Part shown: positions 1-10,428 of the stretch, one piece after another
How the letters are laid out: each line of letters opens with the position of its first letter
How positions within the stretch are numbered: position 1 is the stretch's first letter
Source: Cryptomeria japonica
Lineage: Eukaryota > Streptophyta > Pinopsida > Cupressales > Cupressaceae
NCBI RefSeq assembly: GCF_030272615.1
Contig: NC_081414.1
Span: forward strand, 764,563,413 to 764,627,412
Reading direction: 5' to 3'
DNA: 64,000 bases
Position numbers and translations under genes: made by a program
Notes under the pieces: generated by a model
What the model was told of the DNA's origin: nothing
Seen by the model: only the letters and a program-made list of their open reading frames with translations
Database searches by the model: none

Positions 1-440
1 TGGAGCCATGTGGCATTTTTGTTAATAAGCAACCACTGCTTATTTCGAGCCCCCCCTTTTGTTCCATAGCTTATTTCTAATTCCTAAACAATAGTTGCTC
101 CACCAAAATAGGGAAAGATTCTCAATTATCCTTTTTTTGACAATTTTTAAGTTGCATGGGAACACTTAACTGCTTAAATTTAAGCAGAAAATAGAGTTAA
201 GTAGCCGCATGGGAACGTGATGTTAGTTTTTTAGTTTTAGTTTTAGTTTTAGTTTTTTGCTTTATTTCTAATAATAGAAGTTTTCCAATATCTAGATGTA
301 TCTAAGACCTCTATATAATGAAGCAGTTGTAACTCATTCTCTATCAGTTAGTTTGATCCTCGATCAGTTGATCAAGAAGCTCATGTAATCTCTTGAATCA
401 ATAGAATAGTTTATTTGTGTTCCAACTTTATATTTCTTTC
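1..440 (+). mobile_element. LTR-like fragment, 3' part
   Basis: This stretch has no coding sequence. It looks like the end of a plant LTR: a short TTTTAG-type repeat at about 222-256, a TATA-like box (ctatataat) near 311, then a transcribed-looking segment ending near 440 with ttctttca. No partner LTR or TSD is visible, so it may be a solo or truncated LTR. The assignment rests on general LTR layout only. Confidence 0.3.
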
Positions 441-824
441 AATCTTTGTCAATTGTAATGGCAGACAATGCTGCTATTTTCTGTTCCTTTTTATGTCTTT
501 CTTCATCTTTCAATACAAATATTGGGAAATTTGCATCTCCTTCAATTTTGGTAGCCACAACACCTTTTACTTCTCGCATCTGTTCTATGTCACTACTAGA
601 TTCCAACATACTAAGGAATAGAGCGCTCATAACCCTCAAATATCAAATCTTTGTCAATTGTAATGGTGGACAACGCCGCTATTTTCTATTCCTTTTTCCG
701 TCTTTCTTCATCTTCCAATACAGATATTGGGAAATTTGCATCTCCTTCAACTTTGGTAGTCACACCACTTTTCATTTCTTAGATCTATTCTATGTTACTA
801 CCAAATTCTAATATATCAAGGAAT
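441..824. repeat. Tandem duplication, 205 bp offset
   Basis: Two diverged copies of an approximately 180-base segment begin at 441 and 646, both opening with aatctttgtcaattgtaatg and both containing tattgggaaatttgcatctc. The duplicated sequence lies just 5' (on the plus strand) of a minus-strand copia protease fragment, so it is probably part of that decayed element. Confidence 0.8.
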
Positions 825-839
825 TCATCAGCAATTGAA

Positions 840-1061
840 CTAGCAACATCATCAAATTGATGCAACATTTTTATGAACAGTCAAAATCTTATATAAAGGC
901 GAATCTGAAGTAAGATGAACAATTCCCACTTCAACATGACTCTCTACTATATACAAGGTACACAGAGTGGCATGGAACGAAGCTTCAAAATCCATCATCC
1001 AAACATTTGTTGTAGATTCTCTAGAGAATTTTTCAATTCTCTTGTTATCAGTTTCTTCCAC
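840..1061 (-). pseudogene. Ty1/copia protease fragment
   Basis: On the minus strand the frame carries WMMDFEASFHAT, which corresponds to the copia protease active-site block (W-x-x-D-S/T-G-A-S-x-H-x-T), with the catalytic D-S-G degraded to D-F-E. Only about 70 residues are open. Upstream on the same strand, at about 1101-1115, lies a sequence matching a tRNA-Met primer-binding site (ttggtatcaaacc) directly followed by an LTR-like start (tgttgagc, read on the plus strand from 1115). Gag is missing between them, so the copy is internally deleted. It is non-functional. Confidence 0.6.
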
Positions 1062-1114
1062 CTCTACTCAATTTCTTCAAAACATCTTGGCTCTAACCAA
1101 GGTTTGATACCAAT

Positions 1115-1273
1115 TGTTGAGCTTTAATGAGCAGATAAAACCGAAAAACACATACAACACAACAAAATAAAAATATAGATTAAAAACATAACATACAAAA
1201 TTATGTGGTTCACCATTAAAGATTACATCCATGAGAAAATAGAGAAATATCTTGTATTAACAGTTTCATGATA
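1115..1273 (-). mobile_element. LTR-like segment next to a primer-binding site
   Basis: The plus-strand sequence begins tgttgag immediately after the reverse complement of a tRNA-Met-type primer-binding site (gataccaatt near 1106-1115). This is the arrangement expected for the 5' LTR of a minus-strand copia element. The far LTR end is not identified because an insertion at 1274-1448 and later decay obscure it. Confidence 0.4.
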
Positions 1274-1448
1274 GCTTATGAGAGCTCTTTCTTAGTTTTT
1301 TTGTTGTTGCGTCCTGTTTAGGTCTGTTTTGGGGTGAATCCCCTATTTCTGTAGCTGGTTAGTAGTTGGTTAGACTCTATTTACTGTGCTTTACTTTATG
1401 TTGGATTTGGGTTTTAGGTCCCTGTAAAACCTACTTATCTTAATAAAA
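1274..1448 (+). mobile_element. 5'-truncated L1-type LINE tail with target-site duplication
   Basis: The insertion is flanked by 15-base direct repeats at 1259-1273 and 1449-1463 (aacagtttcatgata versus aacagttacatgata, one mismatch). Its plus-strand end, cctgtaaaacctacttatct followed by taataaaaa, has the look of a plant L1 3' terminus with a short A-rich tail. There is no coding content. The size and the long TSD fit a severely 5'-truncated LINE copy or a SINE. Confidence 0.7.
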
Positions 1449-1463
1449 AACAGTTACATGATA

Positions 1464-2402
1464 CATGGTTTGTACTCATCTCATCCATTTATACAAATAT
1501 ATTATAGCTAGCAAATATAAACATGGGAGAAGACAAAAGGTATGTGACCGTTGGACTTCACATTCTTAGCAATATTATGATGACAACAAATTTATTGATC
1601 AAAACAAGAGGCTTTACCAAAATAGGGCTCGAAAAACATTCCATCTTAACAAAACTAACTACAATATTAATTTTCAGCCATTATATGACTCCCCAACTAA
1701 TTTTGTTGTCTTTGTCTATACAACTCTTATTCATCCACATGATCAGATTATAGGTTTGAAACTACCAAAGGAGGTTCCAAAATCAATAGCTAATATATCT
1801 CCCCAGAGTAGATCAGTAGAATCAATTAAAGCTTAGGAATGAGCTAAGGCTCAAACTTGCCTTCTCTTTAAAAAAGAGAAGCAAAAAAGACCCACGAAGT
1901 TAAGATCTTTGCCATGCTTGTATAAAAGGTGAAGGGTTCATTAAGTTTTGTATCTATTTGCTATAATTAAAAAGTTTGTGTTCAAGTTTGGACCCGAAAT
2001 ACTAATTGAATTAGAGGAAACTTGAACACACATGCATTTCAAGATGTGGAAGAGGTATATACAGTTTGGCATCATTTACCTATACTTGTGAAAAAAACAA
2101 GGTCGTCAATCAAAAATTCCAAAAGATTGGTCCAACAATGAATGCTCTTTCTAGTGTAGTTGAGATTTAAGATTTTGTCACAGTTAATGTGGAAGGTAAT
2201 GAAAATTCAAGCAACGCAATAGATGATTGATCACCGAAGGATTGAAAGAGATTTGTCTACTCCCAAAGTTGAAGCATATGCATCAACATGTCGATATGTT
2301 GGGGATGATAATGTTGTAATTCATTTGATTGATGTGATATTGTGACAACGATGACACATTATTCAAGAGGCCCTCAAAGAGGATCACGAGGAGAAGAACA
2401 TA
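1464..2402. other. Non-coding interval, no gene seen
   Basis: Only short spurious frames occur. A TATA-like motif (tgtataaaagg) lies near 1919, but no coding sequence follows it. I see no repeat pair or RNA gene here. Confidence 0.5.
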
Positions 2403-2409
2403 TGTTGGA

Positions 2410-3592
2410 TGTTAGACAGTTCAAATAACCAGAAGACAACTAAGAGGGGGAGGAGTTGAATCCGTTGTCACAGATTACCAGAACTATTAGCAATTTAAAA
2501 CTTTAATACCGGAACCCAAAAAATTAATACCAAAATAGCGGTTAAACCAATTAAGCATAAACAATAATCACAGAATAAAAACCATCCACATGACACTAAG
2601 ATTTATATGTGGAAAACCCAGTAAAGGGAAAAACCACGGCGGGAAGCCTGCCCACAGTCAGATTATACTTCTGTAGTAAGTATGTGAATTGAAATTGAGG
2701 GGCCTGCACTTGCAAGAAGGCCGACAACCTAGAGTGCACTACTCATCACAAAAGGAGCCTCACTGACTACATAGAAATCTAGACTACAATCTGGAGAAGT
2801 GTTGAACTGCAAAATATAGCATCTCCTATGCCTGAGTACAGTTCCGGTTAAGCTCAATACCGGAGGACTGAATCCTCTTACATAAACCCAATTTGATCTC
2901 CAATGATCGACCAAATCCTTTGTCTGAATGATATTACATTATTCACACATTACATTCCTTGACCATGAGCTCTAACATAACCATGATGATCTACAATGAG
3001 ATCTTACATCTATATATACAAACCATCAACCATAAACAATTAGGTCGGCCACCAAATAATAAACCAATTACATAATTACAAACCATGTCGGCCTTAGACC
3101 AAACAAATAATATCTAACATATAAGACATCCCGAAAACGCATCGATAGGTCCAATCCACACGTTACATTAATGTCGGTCCATAACCTAGATCAACTGGGA
3201 CCCAGTATAGGTCAACATGCTACAACAATGATCTCCATCCACCAAGTCTCAAACATGATCACCAACAACATCCTGAAACTCCACCAGAAGCTGTACCAAC
3301 ACCACTTATGCAATTCATCAAAGATCTTCATCAAAATATCTGCAAGCAGGATAGCATCCGATCACCAGACCAAAACCAACTGACTGAATATGTGCACGAG
3401 TATCATGACAAAGCCAATTCCATCCCCAAACTATACTAGAGCCTACTAGATCATGTCGGATCTAAAAAAACCATAATCCCCTCAACCTACCGGGAGTAGA
3501 AGGGTGCCGGTAAAGCATCCAAAACAGCTAGTGTTGGCATCAATGACAAAACATCAATGCAACACATAATCAATTCCACCAAATGGGCAACA
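2410..3592 (-). repeat. 3' LTR of the nested copia element
   Basis: This LTR aligns along its length with 15655-17880 once the insertion there is removed, for example at cattaagcataaacaataat-type segments near 2549. Compared with the right copy it lacks about 65 bases near 3340, where the right copy carries a short internal duplication built on accctcgcyggaac. It has no coding function. Confidence 0.85.
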
Positions 3593-3870
3593 ATCTCCCC
3601 CTTTGGAATTAATGGCAACACTAAATGTTAAAAACATCTAAGTACCAAGAAATGCCAAACAAGTCTCCCACATACAACTCTAAATGTCAATATCTCTCCC
3701 CTCTACTTTTTCTTATTCATATCTCTCCCCCTTTGGCTTTTTATTTTTCTTTCTTTGTCTTTTTCACATCAATATCTCTCCCCCTTTGACATCAATGCTA
3801 GAAATCTGACAAATATATCAAAGCAAAAATATAAACCACTGAATTGCAAAGCTGACTACTCCCCCTGAGC
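3593..3870 (-). promoter_or_regulatory. Reiterated polypurine tracts in the copia 3' untranslated region
   Basis: Read on the minus strand, ccaaagggggagat ends directly at the 3' LTR (about 3593-3606), the position of the plus-strand primer. Further G-rich purine tracts recur at about 3691, 3723, 3776 and 3860 (plus strand: tctctccccctttgg and variants). Only the LTR-adjacent copy is expected to prime plus-strand DNA synthesis; a role for the others is unknown. Confidence 0.7.
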
Positions 3871-3949
3871 AATAGTATCCCACATCAGTGCCATAATGAA
3901 TAATATCTTTGATAATGCATGTCAGTCTGATACCAAACTGCATCAATCA

Positions 3950-4563
3950 AGTCTCTACAGGAGGGGCGGAAACTCCCAATTTGTCTCTCAGGTACTCAAA
4001 TGATTCCTTGGGCAAAGGTTTAGTGAAAATATCTGCAATCTACTCTTTACTATTCACATAAACCAGTCTAACTTCATTTGCTTCCACCTTTTCCTTTAAA
4101 AAGTTATACTTGATAGATATGTGCTTTGTTTAAGAATGAAATACCAGATTATTTGATATATCAATAGCAATAGAGTTATCACAGTGAATAACTACCGGTG
4201 CATCACAATCCACCTTTATATCCTTCAACATTTGCTTCATCCATAAAAATTGTGTACATTTAGTAGCAACAACAACATATTCAGCTTCAACAATAGATAG
4301 AGAAGTACATGACTATTTCTTGCTGTTCATGAAACCAACTTCTTTCCAAGAAAGAAAGCTCCATCGGAAGTGCTTTTCCGGTCATCAATATCTCCAGCCC
4401 AATCAACATGTGTATATGCACATAAAGTAAAGTTATCATCCTTAGGGTACCACAAGCCATATTTTGATGTACCTTGCAAGTATCTAAAAATCCTTTTCAC
4501 CGCAATCTCAAGATTTTCTCTAGGATCACTATGAAATCTTGAAACAATACAAACAATATTCAT
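3950..4563 (-). pseudogene. Ty1/copia RNase H domain
   Basis: Recognisable blocks in order are RYLQGTSKYGLWYP, HVDWAGDIDDRKSTS with the RNase H aspartate, then a degraded stretch with SIVEAEYVV and the carboxy-terminal FTKPLPKESFEYLR block ending near 3950. At the C-terminus an in-frame TAG stands where Q is expected in SKE-x-IADIF. The domain normally removes the RNA strand during reverse transcription. It follows RT on the same strand and shares a shifted overlap with it. It is disrupted by frameshifts and stops. Confidence 0.85.
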
Positions 4564-5368
4564 CAGGCCTAGTTTGAGTCAAATAAAGTAGACTTCCGAT
4601 CATAGATTTGTATCTTGTAGGATTTACCAGTGCAAAAACATCTTTTCTTGTCAATTTCTCACTTGTAACAATAGGAGTACTTACTGGTTTTGAATCTCCC
4701 ATACCAAATTTCTTCAAAAATTCCTTAGCATATTTAGTTTGACAGATGAAAATACCTTTGTCAGTCTGAGTAATCTGCAAACCTAAGAAAAATTTCATCT
4801 CACCAATCATAGACATCTCAAATTCTTTCTCCATATTCTTAGAAAATTCTATGCATAACTTATCTTCACCTCCAAAAATAATGTCATCAACAAATACTTC
4901 AATAATCAGTAGAGCATCATTAGTGATCTTATAATATAAATTACTTTTAGCACTGCCCTTAGTAAAACCAAGCTTCAAAAGATATTTATCCAACGTTGCA
5001 TACCAATCTTTAGGTGCTTGTTTCAATCCATATAAAGGTTTCCTTAACCTGCAAACCATATTTGTATCATCTTATAGTGAAAAACCAACAGGTTGCTCAA
5101 TATAGAATTCCTCATCAAGATCCCCATTCAAAAATGCACATTTAACATCCATCTGATAAACCTTGTAGTTTTTGTAAGCAACATAGGCAAGAAATAATCT
5201 TACAGCTTCAATTCTAGCTACAGGTGCAAAAGTCTCACCATAATCAATTCCTTCCTTCTGAGAATATCCTTTACAAACCAATCTAGCCTTATTCCTTATA
5301 ACTTGACCATCCTCATTCAATTTATTCCTAAAAACCCATTTAGTTCCAATAACATTTTTATTTTTAGA
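4529..5368 (-). pseudogene. Ty1/copia reverse transcriptase
   Basis: Two frames cover the RT core: [11 protein letters not shown]-like ([20 protein letters not shown]), [18 protein letters not shown], then LYGLKQAPKDWY and the catalytic FVDDIIFGGED (the Y/F-V-D-D box), followed by GLQITQTDKGIFICQ and STPIV. The enzyme would copy element RNA into DNA in cytoplasmic particles. A TAA interrupts the frame near 5069, and a TGA stands near 5366 where arginine is expected. The catalytic DD is intact, but the protein is broken. Confidence 0.9.
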
Positions 5369-6561
5369 TCAGGGAACCAAGGTCCATGTGTTATTTTTCT
5401 CAATCTGATCTAATTCTTCTTCCATAGCTTTCAACCAATATTCATCTTTACATGCCTCAATTACTAATACCAGTTCAACTTGTGAAATTAAACACACCTG
5501 ATCAGTTGATAGTCTTCCTCTTATCATCACTCCATTGCTCTTATCCCCAATGATCTGATCTTCTGAATGATTCAATCTCACATACCTAGGAGTCTTTTGA
5601 CTTTCTGTTATTCCTCTTCCTTGTTCTTCAGTTATTTTAGAATTCTCTGATGCTGTCGGAGTAAATGGTTCAACACTCTGTTCTAGTAAAGGTGCTACCG
5701 GTTCAGATATAATCATTTCCACTGTCGGTTCCTTCTCATAAACTCTGATTTGACTTATGTTCAACTGTCTACTTTAACATTAACACTCTCCATAATTCTC
5801 TGCAATCTCTTGTTATAACATCTATATTCTTTGTTTTCATTAGAATAAACAAGAAATATGCCTTCATCACATCTAGGATGAAATTTCCCAACGATATCAT
5901 CTCTCTTTATATAACATCTACTACCAAAAATTCTGAAATACTTAACTATAGGTGTATTGCCAAACCATAATTCATAAGGTGTCTTACTGGTTTCTCCTTT
6001 GATATGTACCCCATTGAATGTATAAACCGCTGTGCTCACTGCTTCTCTCCAGTAGATATGAGGTAGACTAGCTTCTATCATAATTGTTCTAGCAACATGC
6101 AAGATAGTTCCATTCTTCCTTTCCACAACTCCATTCTCCTGAGGTGTCCTGGGAGAAAAAAATTGTCTCCTTATACCATGCTTCTCACAAAAGTTATTAA
6201 ACTAACCGGATGTGAATTCTCCACCATGATCTGACCTCAAAAATTTAATCTTCAATCCTGTCTTAGTTTCCACTTTAGCCTTAAAGATTTTAAACTTTTC
6301 AAATGCTTCAGATTTCTCTTTTAGAAAAGTAACCCACATCATTCTAGAATAAGCATCAATGATTAGCATGAAATATCTATCACCTTGAAAACTTTTAATT
6401 CTAGCAGGGCCACACAAATCAGTGTGAATAAGATCAAGAACATCATTTGATTTATCTTATATACTCCTAAAAGAGGTTCTGACTTGTTTACCCATTTGAC
6501 ATTCTTTTCATACTGGATTATAGGGCTTCACAATCTTAGGTATATCCCTAACTTCCTTAGT
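5369..6561 (-). pseudogene. Ty1/copia integrase with C-terminal linker
   Basis: The catalytic core is visible as FMLIIDAYSRMMWVTFLK (first D), LRSDHGGEFTSG (second D) and PQENGVVERKN (E), followed by the IFGSRCYIKR region and an acidic, proline-containing linker that joins RT. The amino-terminal zinc-binding part (H-x-H and C-Q-M-G) reaches to about 6561. The enzyme inserts the cDNA into the genome. In-frame TAA/TAG codons near 6187 and 6450 and several frame changes disable it. Confidence 0.88.
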
Positions 6562-7086
6562 TTAACTGATCTTCACAATGCAATCAAAATTCACATGACA
6601 CAACCTTTTATGCCATCGCCAACTCTCATCAATCTGTGTAATCCAACATGTATTTTCACCAGAGTTCAAATAAAATATATTACCTTTTGTCTGTTTACTG
6701 GTTGCAATCTCTAAACCGGATCTGTTAATGATTTTGCATTTTCCATCCTTGAACTGTATTTGAAATCCCTTATCTACCAATTGTCCTACACTCAAAAGAT
6801 TATGCCTTAAACCTTCAACATAATAAACATTGTCAGTATTATTCTTACCATCCAATGATATAGTTCTTTTTCCTTTGATCATACATGCTTTGTCACCTCC
6901 AAATCTAAGTAAACCCCCATCAAATTCTTGCAAAGATAGAAACTTCCCTTTATCTCGAGTCATATGATGTGAACAACCGTTGTCAATTACCCATTCATCC
7001 TTATCTTCAATTTTAGTAGCAAGTGCCTTCTCTTCAGGTACAGTCACTTCCAGTGCCGGATCATCTTCCTTGATAGCCAGGAACAC
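6562..7086 (-). pseudogene. Ty1/copia protease and GAG-pre-integrase
   Basis: The protease block WVIDNGCSHHMTRDKGKF carries the D-N-G active-site variant common in plant copia elements. It is followed by the NVYYVEGLRHNLLSVGQLVD block and, at the end, WRWHKRLCHVNFDCIVKIS, the start of the integrase zinc finger. The protease matures Gag-Pol. This 174-residue stretch is the best-preserved part of the element. Confidence 0.88.
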
Positions 7087-7499
7087 CCATTCCTTCCCAT
7101 TGCCAGAACCACTAGTAGAGTCTTCTGCTGGTTCATCATCATAATCAGTAATGCCTTCCTCATCCTCTATGTAGCATGATTTGTCTTTATTTTTCTTTTA
7201 CTTGTACTTGTTATGATATCTAGGGTTAGGCTTAAATGATCTTCTAGCTCTTTCTTCAAATCTTGAATTCCTTTTAGGACATCTAGATGCAAAATGACCA
7301 TTCTTATTATATGTAAAACATTTAAAAGGTGTTTTTCCTTCATACTTACTTCGTTCTGGTCCTTTAGGTACTCTTCTAGCAAATAGTTCTTCAAGTTGCT
7401 CAAACTCATCATCTTCTCTCTTCATATCTTCTAATTCCTTTGCATACAAAGCTTTCCATTCTTGCTTACTAGTTGTAGATGTAGATGCATGAAAAATAG
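7087..7499 (-). pseudogene. Ty1/copia gag C-terminus with altered zinc knuckle
   Basis: The frame includes ELFARRVPKGPERSKYEGK and then CFTYNKNGHFASRC, a CCHC knuckle whose second cysteine is tyrosine. The knuckle normally binds genomic RNA. At 7499 the reading frame stops abruptly against the LTR of the inserted element; the missing N-terminal part reappears at about 15087-15640, beyond that insertion. Confidence 0.85.
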
Positions 7500-8654
7500 T
7501 GTAGGCATTTTTGATGTTTATGTTGTGATTGTCATTGATGGACACACACTTGCATTGAGATCCCCTTTATATGTATAAGTTAGAGCACAACCGGTATTTT
7601 TTCCAACCGGTATGTTGTATTATAGTCTTTAGACTATTGGTGTTTTGCAGAATGTGTTTCTCGGTCTGAAGCAACATGTTGACCCCAAGCGGTTCATGAA
7701 TCCCAAGCGATACGAGGAATTAAAGCAGCATAACACATTTTTGCCAGCCTTCATTTTGTCAAACCGACAACCGACATTTTGCTTGAACCAATATTTTGTA
7801 TGAACCGGTAATACTCTGTGATGAGTTACCAACCAACATTTTGTGATGAGTTACCATCCACCGATTGTTTGATGGTGCCGACACTTTAACGGTGCTTTTT
7901 GTGTTGTGTTACCAAGTATGTCTAGATGCATTGAACCTAGGAAATTGTAATGTAATCCTATTGGACCAGCATGAAATCAGATTCCTTTATAAGGACATCA
8001 TGTCTAGGGTTTTAGGTTGTTGATAATGCTGTTGTTGCGATAGTTGATATTGCGGCTAGGGTTTAAGGTGGTTAAGGAGTTGGAGAGAATATGAATGTGT
8101 AGAAGACTGAAGTAATGCTGGAATGCATTAGGAATGAGCTATCAAGGATCTAATCAAGCAATCTGTGCTATTAGCTAGATCAATCACTTGTTGATTACTC
8201 ACATCTTCGACAAGTCTGTAGCCCTTAACCGGGTAGGCCCAAAAGCCTTTTGTAAATCCTCTAACAAGGTGGTTCACATCTGTGGATCTAAAATCCTCTA
8301 ACAAGGTAGTCTTTAATCGAACTTATCTCCTAACAGAGATTGAGATTCCTAACAGGATCTGTTTTGGTAAAGAACATTGTAAGACCTTAACCGGTCTGGT
8401 TCCTATTCTGCAGATAGTTACTTGTGAGTTCCATCTCACCGTGGTTTTTCCCATTTGGGTTTCCACATCAAAATCTCTTGTGTTATGGTGTTTTTTCTTC
8501 TATGGGTGAATGCATTATTAGCTATTTGGTTTGCATGTGTGTTAACTGATTTGTCTGCTAAACTGTTTTACCAGTTTACTGTTAGTCTTGCAAAGTGTTT
8601 AAGTGCAAAGATTTTTGGCATACTAATTCACCCCCCCCCTCTTAGTATTCATCA
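7500..8654 (+). repeat. 5' LTR of the non-autonomous element
   Basis: This LTR begins tgtaggcattttt (ancestrally tgttggca, as in the right LTR) and ends at tattcatca before the primer-binding site. A TATA-like box (cctttataagg) lies near 7984. Many accggt-type motifs and aatcctctaacaaggt repeats resemble the LTRs at 40285 and 54051. Confidence 0.85.
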
Positions 8655-8655
8655 A

Positions 8656-8668
8656 TTGGTATTAGAGC
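8656..8668 (+). promoter_or_regulatory. Primer-binding site, initiator tRNA-Met type
   Basis: The sequence ttggtattagagc lies two bases after the LTR end. It matches the complement of the plant initiator tRNA-Met 3' end (TGGTATCAGAGC) except for one C-to-T change. Confidence 0.85.
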
Positions 8669-8704
8669 CTACCTTTCTATAAGTTTAACCACTTGGAAAG
8701 AGAT

Positions 8705-9982
8705 ATGGGGGAATACTCTATAAGGGAACTTACTCACTGGCTCACTCAGTCTGAGCAAGCCTATGATGAACTTATGGCAAAATATAAGGCCTCTTAGGCA
8801 AAAAGGAGAGAACATGCTGAAAAGCTGATGGAGCTATCTGAAAATAGTTCTTCAGATGAAGCAAACATGGAAGCCCTAATTGCAGAAGTAAAAAAGGTGA
8901 ATGAATCAAATTCCAACCTGAGAAAGGAGTTGGAAGGATTTACTAACCGGATGTGTCAAGAGCTTGAGAACCGGAGGAAAGCTGAAGATCTGGTGAAGGA
9001 CAGAGATCATGAGGTCTCCAAGCTGAAACAAGAGATTAGTGCCCTAACTGCTCAACTCCATGCAAGCAAAGTGGAAAAGGAAGACATGCAAGGAGAACTA
9101 AACATTGCCATCTCTGAGAATGAAAACCTAATGGAAACAAATGCTGCTATTTCCAAATAACTCTCCGAGTCAAAGGAAATACTCGCTAAGTTCAACAAGA
9201 GTACTGTCAAGCTAGAGCAAAAGCTTGAATCTGCCAAACCGGTTAAGAATACCAATGGACTTGGTTATTCTGGTCATGAGGAAGGTGAGAACTCTGGTAC
9301 AAATGCTGGAACATCAAATAATCAACTGACATCAAAGGATAAAGGTAAACAAAAGTTTAAACCTGTTTGCTTTAACTATCTTAAAGAAGGACATACTGCA
9401 AATGTGTGTAGGAGTAAGGCTTACAACAATTTTCCTTATTTCCTAAATGATAAGCCTAGATCCTATAGATTTAATGGTAACTGTTATGCATGCAAAAAGT
9501 ATGGGCATAGAGCATTTGAATGCAAGTCAGTTATGAACAACACTGGAAGATATCCTCAGAGGACCCAAGGAGTTGGTCCTGAACCTTTTGTAAATCGGAA
9601 CCACAACCGGTTTAATGCCTTCAATCATCAGACAAGAAGCGGTGGCCATCAAGCGACAACTAGATGGAGAGAAAACTGTATGGTCTGTCATGGTCATGGT
9701 CACACTATTGCAATGTGCAGGAGGAAGAATGGAAACATGAATAATGGACCTTGGAGAGCACCTTGATTGGTCTGCTATCACTGCAACAAACTGGGTCACA
9801 TTGCCAGATTCTGTAGATCAAGAAAGAACATATCTGATGATATACCGGTCACTCCGGAAGGAAACATTGATGTTGACACTGTTCAAGTAGATATGAACAA
9901 GACCTGGAAGAAGAAACCAACAGTGTTACAAGAGGAACCGGTTTCTGCACCTAGTGTGGAAATCACGGAACCGACAAACTAA
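8705..9982 (+). pseudogene. Gag-like protein: coiled coil plus four zinc knuckles
   Basis: One frame of about 425 codons starts at ATG 8705, 37 bases after the primer-binding site, and ends at 9982. Residues about 40-170 form a heptad-rich, charged coiled coil. Four CCHC-type knuckles follow: CFNYLKEGHTANVC (second Cys replaced by Tyr), CYACKKYGHRAFEC, CMVCHGHGHTIAMC and CYHCNKLGHIARFC. Nucleic-acid binding and particle assembly are inferred from this layout; no copia gag core is recognisable. Only three premature stops break the frame (TAG 8795, TAA 9158, TGA 9764), each one C-to-T step from a sense codon. It was therefore probably functional recently. Confidence 0.8.
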
Positions 9983-10428
9983 GCCTCAGAAAAGCTTAGG
10001 GGGAGCAAACGGCAAAATGTTTCAAACCCCCGGTTTACACTAGTAAAAGACCTTAATCGATATGTGATACCTGTCAATAGGCAGAAGACCGGAAATGGTA
10101 AAAGGCAAATTAGGGTTTATGCCCTAATGATGGAGCATTAATTGTAGTAGGTGAGGAGTATGTTTAAAAGTATTTTTCAAATCATTTCTGACTATCAGTT
10201 TTCGAAGTGAAGGAAGTTTTTGAGTACAGAGTGACGACAAAGCCATTTGTGCTGAGATTTTGAGAAATTGAGAAACCACGAAGGAGATTCAAATTCAAAT
10301 TCCAAACGGCCAAGTGAAGAACACAAAGTGGTGATTCTGCAACTGATGGAGTGTGAAGTGAAGGAGAATCTGGAAGCCCTAAATTCATGTGTTTCAAAAG
10401 GTATTTCTTGAGTTTTTAAGTTTCTATC

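Noticed and set aside
3171-3383. Plus-strand frame within the left LTR
   Set aside because: It is inside an LTR and is not maintained in the right LTR copy.
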